From assembly GCA_029941465.1 (NCBI GenBank), contig JAPYQN010000001.1:129708-169358 (forward strand): a stretch of 39,651 bases of DNA, read 5' to 3'. The notes under the pieces were generated by a model, which saw nothing but the letters and a program-made list of their open reading frames with translations, had not been told where the DNA came from and ran no database searches. The DNA is from Gammaproteobacteria bacterium (GTDB lineage Bacteria; Pseudomonadota; Gammaproteobacteria; Steroidobacterales; UBA11654). The position numbers were made by a program, and so were the translations under genes. Below, one piece after another: positions 8,926 through 17,801 of this stretch. Each line of letters begins with the position of its first letter. Within the stretch, counting starts at the first letter, position 1.

Positions 8926-10098
8926 TTAATGGGTTTCAGTTAATTGATCCATGATCAATTTCTTAACAGGCCAGAAATTATTTCCAAATCTAAGTGCAAG
9001 TCGCCTTATCAGTTTAGCTGTGACTCGCTCACTATTATAAAGATCAACAAGCACATTGGTCCCATAATAGAGCGGTCGAGTAATCAATTGGTGTTTCTGA
9101 TTATATTCTTTCAAAACATCTTTTGAATAATAAGGTGTATTATTAACCTGAGCAGTCTTAATAATGTTTGCAAGATTATAGCTGCCTCTAAGACCCAAAT
9201 TAAAACCGTGAGCAGTTACCGGGTGCATGCCAACAGCTGCATCGCCAACTAAAACAAAACGTTCAGAATGAAAATAATCTGCATGTGATGCATACAAAGG
9301 ATAAGAAAACTTTTCACCACAAACTGTCATATCACCTAATCGATTATTAAAACGACTCTGTATATCTTGATTAAAATCCTTATCTGTCATTTTCATAATT
9401 TCCGTAGATTTATCAGAGCTGATTGTAATAACCACTGAGCAATAATTGCCTACCATAGGCAATATGGCCAGAGTTCTTCCATAATGAAAACATTCATAAG
9501 CAGTATTATTGTGAGTTTTCTCATGCTTCATTTTGCAGACTATAACCGTCTTACCAAAATCTTTAACTTCAGAAGGAATACCCATTTGTCTTCTGGATCC
9601 TGATAATCTTCCGTCCGCAGCAACAATCATGTCAGCATTTATTATCTCACCACTATCAAGTGTTACTATCGTACCTGTGTCATTAATACTAAATTCTTTG
9701 ACTTTGGTTTCTGTCATACAGTGAACATTTTTAAGATTCTGTATGGTTTTGTAAGCTGCAGCTTTTATCAATCGGTTTGGAATTAAATGGCCTAAAGTCA
9801 CTTGATCAGTTTCTTGGTGACTAAAATGCAGAGAGTAGGGTGACAGCCCATTTAAAACTTTTGCTTCTTTTATCAATGAAATGGATTCTTCATCAATTAA
9901 GTTCCAAGAACCAAGCTCACTTAGTATTTTCTTTGAGAGATGAGTTATAGCAACCTCACGACCATCATCAAGTGGTGAAGATAACAACGTTTTTGTCTGT
10001 TGATCAACAATACATATTGTTAAATCCAATGATGACAATGCCTTGGCTAAAGAAAGGCCTACAGGTCCTGAACCTATAATAATAATGTCGTAATTCAT
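8926..10098 (-). CDS. ubiM: UbiH-family FAD hydroxylase, probably UbiM
   Basis: The 390-aa class A flavoprotein monooxygenase has an N-terminal Rossmann GSGPVGLSLAKAL, a DG motif (VAADGRLSGSRR, about residue 160), and the second FAD motif GDAAVGMHPVTAHGFNLGLRG (about 285). The GMHPVTAHGFN wording is what I associate with UbiM, which hydroxylates the ubiquinone ring in some proteobacteria; UbiH or UbiF is the alternative. It is the first gene of the minus-strand run and is divergent from glpE across 75 bp. The symbol is tentative, while the family is secure. Confidence 0.75.
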   Translation of the reverse strand: MNYDIIIIGSGPVGLSLAKALSSLDLTICIVDQQTKTLLSSPLDDGREVAITHLSKKILSELGSWNLIDEESISLIKEAKVLNGLSPYSLHFSHQETDQVTLGHLIPNRLIKAAAYKTIQNLKNVHCMTETKVKEFSINDTGTIVTLDSGEIINADMIVAADGRLSGSRRQMGIPSEVKDFGKTVIVCKMKHEKTHNNTAYECFHYGRTLAILPMVGNYCSVVITISSDKSTEIMKMTDKDFNQDIQSRFNNRLGDMTVCGEKFSYPLYASHADYFHSERFVLVGDAAVGMHPVTAHGFNLGLRGSYNLANIIKTAQVNNTPYYSKDVLKEYNQKHQLITRPLYYGTNVLVDLYNSERVTAKLIRRLALRFGNNFWPVKKLIMDQLTETH

Positions 10099-10113
10099 AA
10101 AGTCATCTTTCTG

Positions 10114-10142
10114 ATGTCATAATTTAACTTAGTAATTATAAT
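10114..10142 (+). promoter_or_regulatory. Candidate sigma70 promoter for glpE-fds
   Basis: A perfect TATAAT (10137-10142) lies about 31 nt before the preferred glpE ATG, with a weak ATGTCA -35 (10114-10119) at 17-bp spacing. It sits in the short divergent region between ubiM and glpE. Confidence 0.5.
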
Positions 10143-10173
10143 GTCCTTAATATTATATTTTTCATTTATTTAT

Positions 10174-10467
10174 ATGAATAAGTTTAAGAACATTTCAGTT
10201 GAAGAAGCCAAAGAACTAATTAGAGCAGATCACTATCTAATTGATATTAGAGATGAGGAAAGTTTTTCAAATTCACATATTGGAGGTGCATTGAATTTAA
10301 GCAATGTAAATATAGATGAATTTATTAAAAATTCGAAACCAAATAAGGTGACTATTATTTATTGCTATAAAGGTATTTCAAGTCAAGATGCTGCTCACTA
10401 TTTATCATCGCAGGGTTTCAAAGATGTTTACAGTGTTGATGGTGGATTCGAAGAGTGGAAAAAATGA
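10174..10467 (+). CDS. glpE: Single-domain rhodanese, GlpE-like sulfurtransferase
   Basis: The rhodanese is 97 aa when started at 10174 (MNKFKNISVEEAKEL), which matches the GlpE N-terminus. The track start at 10141 falls on the likely -10 box and adds an unrelated hydrophobic tail. The active-site loop is YCYKGISSQ with the catalytic Cys, preceded by LIDIRDEESF and ending YSVDGGFEEWKK, all GlpE-like. It transfers sulfane sulfur, in vitro from thiosulfate, and the in vivo acceptor is unknown. It is followed 23 nt later by fdsG, so it may be co-transcribed with the formate dehydrogenase genes. Confidence 0.85.
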   Translation: MNKFKNISVEEAKELIRADHYLIDIRDEESFSNSHIGGALNLSNVNIDEFIKNSKPNKVTIIYCYKGISSQDAAHYLSSQGFKDVYSVDGGFEEWKK

Positions 10468-10490
10468 TTACTAGGTAATCGCTCATAATT

Positions 10491-10952
10491 ATGTCAATAG
10501 ATTCAAGTAATATTATTAAACCCTTTGTTGAAAAAAAAGGCGGTCTCATGCCTGCATTGCATGCTCTACAACATCATTTAGGATTTATCAGCAAAGATAA
10601 TATTGCAGAATTAGCCATTGCTTTTAATTGCTCTCAAGCTGAAGTCATTGATGTAATAACGTTCTATGATGATTTTAGATTAGTGCCCATTGGTAAAAAC
10701 ATAATTAAAATCTGTCAAGCTGAAGCATGTCAAAGCCAGAATTGTAAACAATTACTCAGTGATCTTACTTCATATTTTAGTCTAGAGATGGGTGAAACTA
10801 GTGATGATTTAAACGTTACATTAAAAGAAGTTTTTTGTTTGGGTAACTGTGCAGTAGGCCCATCGGTAATGATTAACGATACGGTCATAGGCGAAGCAAC
10901 AACTGAAAAGATTATCAGTCACTTAAAAAACGATGCCACACAGAAATTATGA
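10491..10952 (+). CDS. fdsG: NAD-dependent formate dehydrogenase, gamma subunit
   Basis: The 153-aa NuoE/FdsG-type thioredoxin-like ferredoxin has [2Fe-2S] ligands in CQAEAC (x4 spacing) and, about 40 residues on, CLGNC. The N-terminal helical region (LMPALHALQHHLGFI) matches the NuoE family. It passes electrons between the FMN subunit and the molybdenum subunit of a soluble cytoplasmic formate dehydrogenase. The stop overlaps the fdsB start by 4 nt. A 6-bp hairpin (GATTAC-TAG-GTAATC, 10466-10480) precedes the gene. Confidence 0.92.
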   Translation: MSIDSSNIIKPFVEKKGGLMPALHALQHHLGFISKDNIAELAIAFNCSQAEVIDVITFYDDFRLVPIGKNIIKICQAEACQSQNCKQLLSDLTSYFSLEMGETSDDLNVTLKEVFCLGNCAVGPSVMINDTVIGEATTEKIISHLKNDATQKL

Positions 10953-12481
10953 ATGAAGTGATTAAAATTTTCATTCCAAACGAAACTTCAGCAAACTCTG
11001 TTGGAGCAAACTTACTGTATCAAGTTATCAGTGAACTGATTAATGATGAGAATGTAGAAATCATTAGAAATGGATCTTGGGGAGCATTTTGGCTTGAACC
11101 TTTTATTGAAATAGAAAAGGATGGAATCAGAAAGGGAGCTAGCTATAGGAATATAAATTTATCTCACTTGAACACTATTGAAGAATTCTTTTTGGATTTT
11201 GAAAAAAGAAACCCTTTTGATATCAATGAAATTGATTTTATAAGAAAACAAAATAGGATTGTCTTTTCAAGAATAGGTCATGAAGACCCCTTGAATATTG
11301 AACATTATATAAACACCAAAGGCTATCAGCCTTTATTAACAGCCTTAGAACTTGGTCCTCAAAAAATAATCAACCAAATCAAAGCATCTGGTCTTAATGG
11401 ACGAGGAGGAGCTGCTTTTCCAACTGGAATTAAAATGCAAACTGTATTTGACCAAAACAGTTCAGTTAAATACCTGGCTTGCAATGCTGATGAAGGGGAT
11501 GGCGGGACTTTCTCAGATCGATTGATTATGGAATCAGACCCTTTCGCTTTGATTGAAGGTATGACCATAGCAGCCTATGCAGTGGGTGCTTCAAAAGGCT
11601 ATATATACTTAAGATCAGAATACCCATTGGCAAAAGACTTTCTGATTCGAGCTATAGATATAGCATTGGATAATAATTATCTGGGAAATAATATACAGAA
11701 TTCAGATTTTAACTTTGATATTGAGTTGAGAATTGGAGCTGGCTCTTATGTTTGTGGTGAGGAAACCGCTATGATGGAAAGCATTGAAGGTCGAAGAGGC
11801 TTGGTTCGATCAAAACCACCATTACCAGCTATCAATGGCCTATTTAAACAACCCACACTAATAAATAATGTAGTGACTCTTGCTACTATCCCGGCGCTTT
11901 TATTGAGTGATCAATCGGATTTTTCACAAATCGGCTCGAATAAGTCAATTGGAACCATGCCCTTTCAATTGAGCGGTAATGTAAAGCATGGCGGACTTAT
12001 TGAAACTAGATTTGATATATCACTCAATGAGATTATTGAAGATTTTGGTTCTGGAACAAAATCAGGAGAACCAATACACGCAATACAAATTGGTGGTCCT
12101 TTGGGAATTTACTTATCATCCAGTATGCTGGATACAACATTAACTATCGAGTCACTTCAAGAACTCAAAGGATCTGTAGGACATGGTGGTATTATCGTAT
12201 TTGATAATTCTGTAGATATGGCTGAACAAGCAAAATTTGCTATGGAATTTTGTGTAAAAGAATCCTGTGGCAAATGCACACCTTGCAGAATTGGCTCAGT
12301 TAGAGGGGTTGAGATTATTGAACGATTGCAAAAAAATAAAACATCAAAAGATGATGCCACTCTACTCCATGACTTGTGTGAAACTCTGGAATCTACTTCA
12401 TTATGTGCCATGGGAGGAATGACGCCAAATCCAATTCATTCTATAATTGAATTCTTTCCAAATGAATTGATTGAAAAATGA
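10949..12481 (+). CDS. fdsB: NAD-dependent formate dehydrogenase, beta (FMN/NAD) subunit
   Basis: The 510-aa NuoF-like flavoprotein is fused to an N-terminal thioredoxin-like segment (about residues 1-110), the arrangement of FdsB. Visible motifs are the NADH/FMN site GLNGRGGAAFPTG and NADEGDGGTFSDR, then GAGSYVCGEETAMMESIEG, and the [4Fe-4S] cluster ESCGKCTPCRIG with a distal Cys in STSLCAMGG. It reduces NAD+ with electrons from formate. ATGA overlaps join it to fdsG and fdsA. Confidence 0.95.
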   Translation: MNEVIKIFIPNETSANSVGANLLYQVISELINDENVEIIRNGSWGAFWLEPFIEIEKDGIRKGASYRNINLSHLNTIEEFFLDFEKRNPFDINEIDFIRKQNRIVFSRIGHEDPLNIEHYINTKGYQPLLTALELGPQKIINQIKASGLNGRGGAAFPTGIKMQTVFDQNSSVKYLACNADEGDGGTFSDRLIMESDPFALIEGMTIAAYAVGASKGYIYLRSEYPLAKDFLIRAIDIALDNNYLGNNIQNSDFNFDIELRIGAGSYVCGEETAMMESIEGRRGLVRSKPPLPAINGLFKQPTLINNVVTLATIPALLLSDQSDFSQIGSNKSIGTMPFQLSGNVKHGGLIETRFDISLNEIIEDFGSGTKSGEPIHAIQIGGPLGIYLSSSMLDTTLTIESLQELKGSVGHGGIIVFDNSVDMAEQAKFAMEFCVKESCGKCTPCRIGSVRGVEIIERLQKNKTSKDDATLLHDLCETLESTSLCAMGGMTPNPIHSIIEFFPNELIEK

Positions 12482-15336
12482 CTTTATTAAAAGAAAAAAA
12501 TTACGGTACGCCAAAAGTAATTTCTGAAAATACTGTTACTGGGTATATAGATGGCATTGAAATATCGGTTCCTGAAGGCACATCCATTATGAGGGCAGCT
12601 TCAATGGTTGGAATTGATATACCGAGTTTATGTGCGTCAGACAATATTGATGCATTTGGTTCTTGCAGACTATGTATTGTGGATTTCGAAGGTAGGAAAG
12701 GTATTGGCTATCCATCCTCTTGCACATCACCACTCAATAATGGAATGAAAGTCATAACCAAAAATGATCACTTAGAAACTTTGAGAAAAGATTTATTAGA
12801 AATGTACATTTCTGATCATCCACTCGATTGTAATACATGCTCATCAGATGGTGACTGCGATCTTCAAACTCAGGCGGATAATCATCATCTACTAAAGAAT
12901 AATCATTTAGTGCCTTCCAAATATAGCTTTGAAGATAGTTGCAATCATTTAGGGGCTGATGTGGATGTTTCAAATCCTTATTTCAACTTTGATCCCGAAA
13001 AATGCATTGTTTGCTCTCGTTGTGTTAGAGCTTGCAATGAAGTTCAAGGCACTTTTGCACTATCTTTAGAATCAAGGGGTTTTGAATCAAAAATTAAACC
13101 CGGTATTTCAGAAAACTTTTTCGATTCTGAATGCGTTTCATGCGGAGCTTGTGTGCAAGCCTGTCCTACAGGAAGCTTGATAGAGAAATCTATAGTAGAA
13201 AAAGGCATGCCCGATGAAACCGTTCTAACAACATGTGCTTATTGTGGTGTTGGATGTTCATTTAAAGCTGAAATAAAAAACAATGATGTTGTCAGAATGG
13301 TTCCATACAAAGATGGCAAAGCCAACAAAGGACACAGTTGCATCAAAGGAAGGTTTGCGTGGGGCTATGCAAAACATCAAGACAGAATCACTAAGCCAAT
13401 GATTCGAGATGAAATAATAGATAATTGGAAAGAAGTAGACTGGGATGAAGCCATTCAATTTACAGCGAAACGCTTTAAAGATATCCAGAACCAATATGGT
13501 ATTAATTCTATTGGTGGAATTACTTCTGCTAGAACCACTAATGAAGAAGCCTATATTGTGCAAAAACTAATAAGAACTGCATTTGGAAACAACAATGTTG
13601 ATACTTGTGCCAGAGTTTGTCATTCACCTACTGGTTACGGTTTAAAACAAACATTCGGAACATCCGCTGGAACGCAAAACTTTGACAGTGTGCAAAGTGC
13701 TGATGTCATCATGATTATTGGCGCTAATCCTACAGTAGGGCATCCTGTTTTTGCATCACAAATGAAAAAAAGAATAAGAGCAGGTGCAAAATTAATTGTA
13801 ATCGATCCAAGAAAAACAGACATCGTAGAATCACCTCATATAAAAGCAGATTTTCACCTACCAATATTACCAGGCTCTAATGTTCCACTGATAAATGCAT
13901 TTTCTCATGTGGCTGTTCATGAAAATTTAATTGATCATGACTACATTAAAAACAGATGCGAAGAAACAGCATTCAATGATTGGATTGAATTTATAAAAGA
14001 TGATTCAAATTCTCCTGAAGCAGCAGAAAAACCAACTGGTGTTAATGCTGATATCATCCGAAAAGCAGCACGTCTTTATGCTTCAGGTGATAAAAGTGCA
14101 ATCTATTATGGATTAGGTGTTACAGAACATTCACAAGGCTCAACAATGGTGATGGGAATGGCAAATCTAGCTATGGCCACTGGTAATGTTGGTTATATTG
14201 GAGCTGGAGTGAATCCATTGAGAGGTCAAAATAATGTTCAAGGCTCATGCGATATGGGTTCTTTTCCACATGAACTCCCTGGTTACCGTCCCATTACAGA
14301 TGATGATGCAAGATCAGTGTTTGAAAAGAAATGGAATGTTAAAATTCAAAAAGAAGCAGGGTTAAGATCTGTCAACATGTTTGATGCAGCTGTCGGTGGT
14401 GAATTTAAAGGCATATACATACAAGGCGAAGATTTTGTCCAGTCTGAACCGAATACTCAACATATAGAAGAAGCTTTTCGATCTATGGAATGTGTTGTTA
14501 TTCAGGATTTGTTTTTAACTGAAACAGCAAACTTTGCTCATGTCTTCTTACCAGCAACCTCGTTTTTAGAAAAAAATGGAACATTTACTAATGCTGAGAG
14601 AAGAATCAATAGAGTCAGACCTGTAATGAAACCTCTTACAGGAAAACATGAGTGGGAAATCACACAAGAATTGGCTAACGCTATGGGTTATGAGATGAGT
14701 TTTAAGTCTTCTGAAGAAATTTTAGAAGAGATAGCTGAACTAACACCTACCTTTACTGGCGTGTCATTCAAAAAACTAGATGAAATTGGGAGTGTTCAGT
14801 GGCCTTGTAATGAGTCTGCTCCATTAGGAACTCCAATAATGCATGTGGATGAGTTTGTTCGTGGAAAAGGGCAATTTATGATCACTGACTATGTGCCTAC
14901 TACTGAAATTGCAAATCGAAAATTTCCATTGCTACTTACAACTGGGAGAAATCTTGTTCAATATAATGTAGGGACACAAACTAGGAGAACACATAATAAT
15001 CTATGGTCCAATGAAGATGTGTTGGAAATACATCCTGCTGATGCTTCTGCCAGAGGCATTAATAATGATTCATTAGTTCTTCTCAGAAGCAGAAAAGGAG
15101 AAACCACATTAAAAGCAATTGTTACTGAAAAAATACCAGCAGGAGTTGTGTATACTACATTCCATAACCCAGAAACTGGTACTAATGTTGTAACAACAGA
15201 AAACAGTGATTGGGCTACTGATTGTCCAGAGTATAAAGTTACAGCTGTAGAAATTGAACCTGCAAATCATCGATCTAAATGGCAAAAAAATAAGAAAAAT
15301 GATACGAATCAACTTGGACTAATTATAAACACTTAA
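12478..15336 (+). CDS. fdsA: NAD-dependent formate dehydrogenase, alpha (Mo/W-bisMGD) subunit
   Basis: The 952-aa protein is full length for FdsA. In order it has an N-terminal [2Fe-2S] domain (CASDNIDAFGSCRLC), a His/Cys cluster (HPLDCNTCSSDGDC), two [4Fe-4S] ferredoxin clusters (CIVCSRCVRAC and CVSCGACVQAC), the catalytic-domain [4Fe-4S] motif CAYCGVGCSF, and the molybdopterin domain. The Mo-ligand position is Cys381 in ARVCHSP, so it is the Cys and not the selenocysteine type. The C-terminal molydop-binding domain is present (TTGRNLVQYNVGTQTRRT). fdsC/fdhD and fdsD are not adjacent. thrS begins 6 nt after the stop. Confidence 0.95.
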   Translation: MTLLKEKNYGTPKVISENTVTGYIDGIEISVPEGTSIMRAASMVGIDIPSLCASDNIDAFGSCRLCIVDFEGRKGIGYPSSCTSPLNNGMKVITKNDHLETLRKDLLEMYISDHPLDCNTCSSDGDCDLQTQADNHHLLKNNHLVPSKYSFEDSCNHLGADVDVSNPYFNFDPEKCIVCSRCVRACNEVQGTFALSLESRGFESKIKPGISENFFDSECVSCGACVQACPTGSLIEKSIVEKGMPDETVLTTCAYCGVGCSFKAEIKNNDVVRMVPYKDGKANKGHSCIKGRFAWGYAKHQDRITKPMIRDEIIDNWKEVDWDEAIQFTAKRFKDIQNQYGINSIGGITSARTTNEEAYIVQKLIRTAFGNNNVDTCARVCHSPTGYGLKQTFGTSAGTQNFDSVQSADVIMIIGANPTVGHPVFASQMKKRIRAGAKLIVIDPRKTDIVESPHIKADFHLPILPGSNVPLINAFSHVAVHENLIDHDYIKNRCEETAFNDWIEFIKDDSNSPEAAEKPTGVNADIIRKAARLYASGDKSAIYYGLGVTEHSQGSTMVMGMANLAMATGNVGYIGAGVNPLRGQNNVQGSCDMGSFPHELPGYRPITDDDARSVFEKKWNVKIQKEAGLRSVNMFDAAVGGEFKGIYIQGEDFVQSEPNTQHIEEAFRSMECVVIQDLFLTETANFAHVFLPATSFLEKNGTFTNAERRINRVRPVMKPLTGKHEWEITQELANAMGYEMSFKSSEEILEEIAELTPTFTGVSFKKLDEIGSVQWPCNESAPLGTPIMHVDEFVRGKGQFMITDYVPTTEIANRKFPLLLTTGRNLVQYNVGTQTRRTHNNLWSNEDVLEIHPADASARGINNDSLVLLRSRKGETTLKAIVTEKIPAGVVYTTFHNPETGTNVVTTENSDWATDCPEYKVTAVEIEPANHRSKWQKNKKNDTNQLGLIINT

Positions 15337-15342
15337 GAAAAC

Positions 15343-17259
15343 ATGCTATCTATAACTTTACCCGATGGATCAAAACAGGATTTACTGAAAGGATCAACTG
15401 GCCTAGATTTAGCTAAAATAATAGGTCCAGGCTTAGCTAAAAGCGCAATAGCAATATCTATTGATGGTGTTCAAAAAGATTTGGAAGATACAATTGAACA
15501 GGATAGCTCAGTATCAATAATCACTATTGATTCTGACGAAGGCTTGGAAATTATGCGTCATACTATTGCAGCTCAAGTTCTTGCAGCTGCTATAAAAACT
15601 CGTTATCCAGACTCACAATTAGCGATTGGCCCTACCATAGATAATGGTTTTTATTATGATGTGTTCACTGATAAAGCTATTTCATCGGAAGACTTGGTAG
15701 TTATTGAAAAAGAAATGCAGAAGGTTATTGAAAACAAATCAGTAATAAAGAAAACCCTCCATTCTAAAAAAGAAGTCGTTAAGTTTTTTAAAAGCAATAA
15801 CGAAGACTATAAGCTAAAAATTATTGATGAGGCAGAACAAGATAATAATTTCCAAATTTACACAAATGAAGACAGTAAATTTATTGATCTTTGTTTAGGT
15901 CCTCACTTACCAAATCTAAGTTTCATAGGCCCATTTAAATTAACAAAAGTATCTGGTGCCTACTGGCAAGGTGATTCTAGTAATGAAATGTTAACAAGAA
16001 TATATGGAACAGCATGGAGAACTCAAAAAGAACTTGATAACTATCTTGCTCAAATTGAAGAAGCTGAAAAAAGAGATCATAGAAAAATTGGAAAAGATTT
16101 AGATTTATTTAGCATCCAAGAAGAGGCAGGAGGAGGCCTTGTCTTTTGGCATCCTAATGGTGCTAGAGTCAGAAATATTATTGAAAATTACTGGAAACAA
16201 GAACATCAAAATGCAAATTATGAACTTCTTTATACCCCGCATATTGCTCTTGATACACTTTGGCAAACCTCAGGACACACTGATTTTTATGAAGAATCAA
16301 TGTACAAACCCATAGATGATGAAAATCAATTTTATCGTTTAAAACCTATGAATTGTCCATTTCACGTTTTAGTTTATAAAAATACCCTCAGATCCTATAG
16401 AGATTTACCCATTAGATGGGCAGAACTAGGAACAGTATATAGACATGAAATGACAGGGGCTCTTCATGGATTGATGAGAGTTAGAGGATTTACCCAGGAT
16501 GATTCCCACATTTTCTGCTCAGAAGATCAAATTGAGAAAGAAATAAAAGATATTCTTGATCTTGCTCTAAAAATGTTAAAAACATTTACTTTTGAAGAAT
16601 TTGAAATCCATCTTGCAACTAGACCAGAAAAATTTGTTGGTAGTGAAGATATATGGGATAAGGCCACAGACTCTTTAATCAAAGCACTGGAATCAAAAGA
16701 ATTAGATTATAAAACAGACATTGGTGGTGGAGCATTTTATGGGCCAAAAATTGATATTAAGATAAAAGATGCTATTGGAAGACTTTGGCAGTGTTCAACA
16801 ATTCAATTAGATTTCAATCTACCAGAACGATTCAACATGAACTATATTGGTAGTGATGGTAAGAAGTATCATCCGATTATGATCCATAGGGCATTATTAG
16901 GATCAATTGAAAGATTTTTTGGTATTTTGGTTGAACACTTTGCAGGAAAATTCCCTCTTTGGCTTGCTCCAACACAAATTTGTGTCATGTCAATCAATCA
17001 AAAACAACATAAATACGCACAAAGCATATGTGATGAAATTAAAAAAAATGGCTTTAGAGTCGAAATTGACTTGAGAAACGAAAAAATAGGCTCTAAAATT
17101 CGCGATCACACTTTAAAAAAGGTACCGTATCTAATAATTTTAGGGGATCGTGAGTTCAGTAGTGAAGAAATCACTGTAAGAACTCAAAAGGGTGATGATC
17201 TCGGTAATATGGAACTTAAAACGTTCTTAAGAAATATTGAAAAAGAACTAGTTATATAA
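15343..17259 (+). CDS. thrS: Threonyl-tRNA synthetase
   Basis: The 638-aa protein charges tRNA-Thr. It has a TGS domain (1-61), an N2 editing domain (about 65-225), a class II catalytic core (about 240-535) and a C-terminal anticodon-binding domain. Catalytic zinc ligands appear in MNCPFHV (Cys) and in the downstream His of HPIMIHRALLGS. RVRGFTQDDSHIFC and GGGAFYGPKID are canonical. In the editing domain CLGPH keeps the Cys and His, but the HxxxH motif reads RHTIAAQ: His73 is present and the second His is replaced by Gln. The gene follows fdsA by 6 nt and overlaps the infC ribosome-binding site. Confidence 0.97.
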   Translation: MLSITLPDGSKQDLLKGSTGLDLAKIIGPGLAKSAIAISIDGVQKDLEDTIEQDSSVSIITIDSDEGLEIMRHTIAAQVLAAAIKTRYPDSQLAIGPTIDNGFYYDVFTDKAISSEDLVVIEKEMQKVIENKSVIKKTLHSKKEVVKFFKSNNEDYKLKIIDEAEQDNNFQIYTNEDSKFIDLCLGPHLPNLSFIGPFKLTKVSGAYWQGDSSNEMLTRIYGTAWRTQKELDNYLAQIEEAEKRDHRKIGKDLDLFSIQEEAGGGLVFWHPNGARVRNIIENYWKQEHQNANYELLYTPHIALDTLWQTSGHTDFYEESMYKPIDDENQFYRLKPMNCPFHVLVYKNTLRSYRDLPIRWAELGTVYRHEMTGALHGLMRVRGFTQDDSHIFCSEDQIEKEIKDILDLALKMLKTFTFEEFEIHLATRPEKFVGSEDIWDKATDSLIKALESKELDYKTDIGGGAFYGPKIDIKIKDAIGRLWQCSTIQLDFNLPERFNMNYIGSDGKKYHPIMIHRALLGSIERFFGILVEHFAGKFPLWLAPTQICVMSINQKQHKYAQSICDEIKKNGFRVEIDLRNEKIGSKIRDHTLKKVPYLIILGDREFSSEEITVRTQKGDDLGNMELKTFLRNIEKELVI

Positions 17260-17264
17260 GGAGG
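17258..17264 (+). promoter_or_regulatory. Strong Shine-Dalgarno that decides the infC start
   Basis: AAGGAGG overlaps the thrS stop codon and lies 5 nt before ATC at 17270. No other in-frame start has such a site, which fixes initiation at the rare codon. Confidence 0.9.
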
Positions 17265-17269
17265 AAACT

Positions 17270-17788
17270 ATCGCTGCAAAAAAAAGGGTTCGGAAGAATA
17301 AGCAAATAAAAGCTTCAGAAGTAAGATTGATTGATGAAGATGGCACACAACTTGGCATTCTAAACATTAAAGAAGCAATTGAATTAGCCACAAATAAGGG
17401 CATGGATGTAGTTGAAGTATCACCGAACACAGAACCGCCAGTTTGTAGAATCTTGGATTATGGTAAATTCTTATTCGAACAAAAAAAGAAGACACAGGGC
17501 GCTAAAAAGAAACAAAAGTCTATCCAAGTAAAAGAAATTAAATTCAGACCCTTGATTGAAATAGGTGACTATGAAGTTAAGTTAAATAAAATTAGGGCTT
17601 TTTTAGAACAAGGCAATAAAGTAAAAGTATCACTAAGATACAGAGGGAGAGAAATGAGACACGTTGAATTAGGTCACAACCTATTAAAACGTGTAGTTGA
17701 TGACATAGAATCAATAGCAGCTATCGAACAAGATGCAGAATTTGAAGGCAGACAACTTGTCATGGTCGTTGCACCAAAACATAACTAA
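17270..17788 (+). CDS. infC: Translation initiation factor IF-3, AUC start codon
   Basis: IF-3 is 172 aa when started at ATC (17270). The ORF track starts at an internal TTG (17327) and loses 19 residues (AAKKRVRKNKQIKASEVR) that align with the basic N-terminus of IF-3 (E. coli ...INGEIRAQEVRL). Domain landmarks are PPVCRILDYGKFLFEQKKK (N-domain/linker) and QVKEIKFRPLIEIGDYEVKL with RYRGREM (C-domain). A non-AUG start is the known hallmark of infC and underlies autoregulation, because IF-3 discriminates against such starts. It sits in the usual thrS-infC-rpmI-rplT order. Confidence 0.95.
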   Translation: MAAKKRVRKNKQIKASEVRLIDEDGTQLGILNIKEAIELATNKGMDVVEVSPNTEPPVCRILDYGKFLFEQKKKTQGAKKKQKSIQVKEIKFRPLIEIGDYEVKLNKIRAFLEQGNKVKVSLRYRGREMRHVELGHNLLKRVVDDIESIAAIEQDAEFEGRQLVMVVAPKHN

Positions 17789-17801
17789 ATAAAGAATAAT
17801 A

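Noticed and set aside
10141-10173. Upstream ATG of the rhodanese
   Set aside because: It overlaps the TATAAT box and adds a hydrophobic tail absent from GlpE proteins.
10466-10480. Hairpin GATTAC-TAG-GTAATC between glpE and fdsG
   Set aside because: Only 6 bp with a 3-nt loop and no U-run; not enough to call a terminator or operator.
13612-13626. Possible selenocysteine site in FdsA
   Set aside because: The Mo-ligand codon is TGT (Cys), and no in-frame TGA is present.
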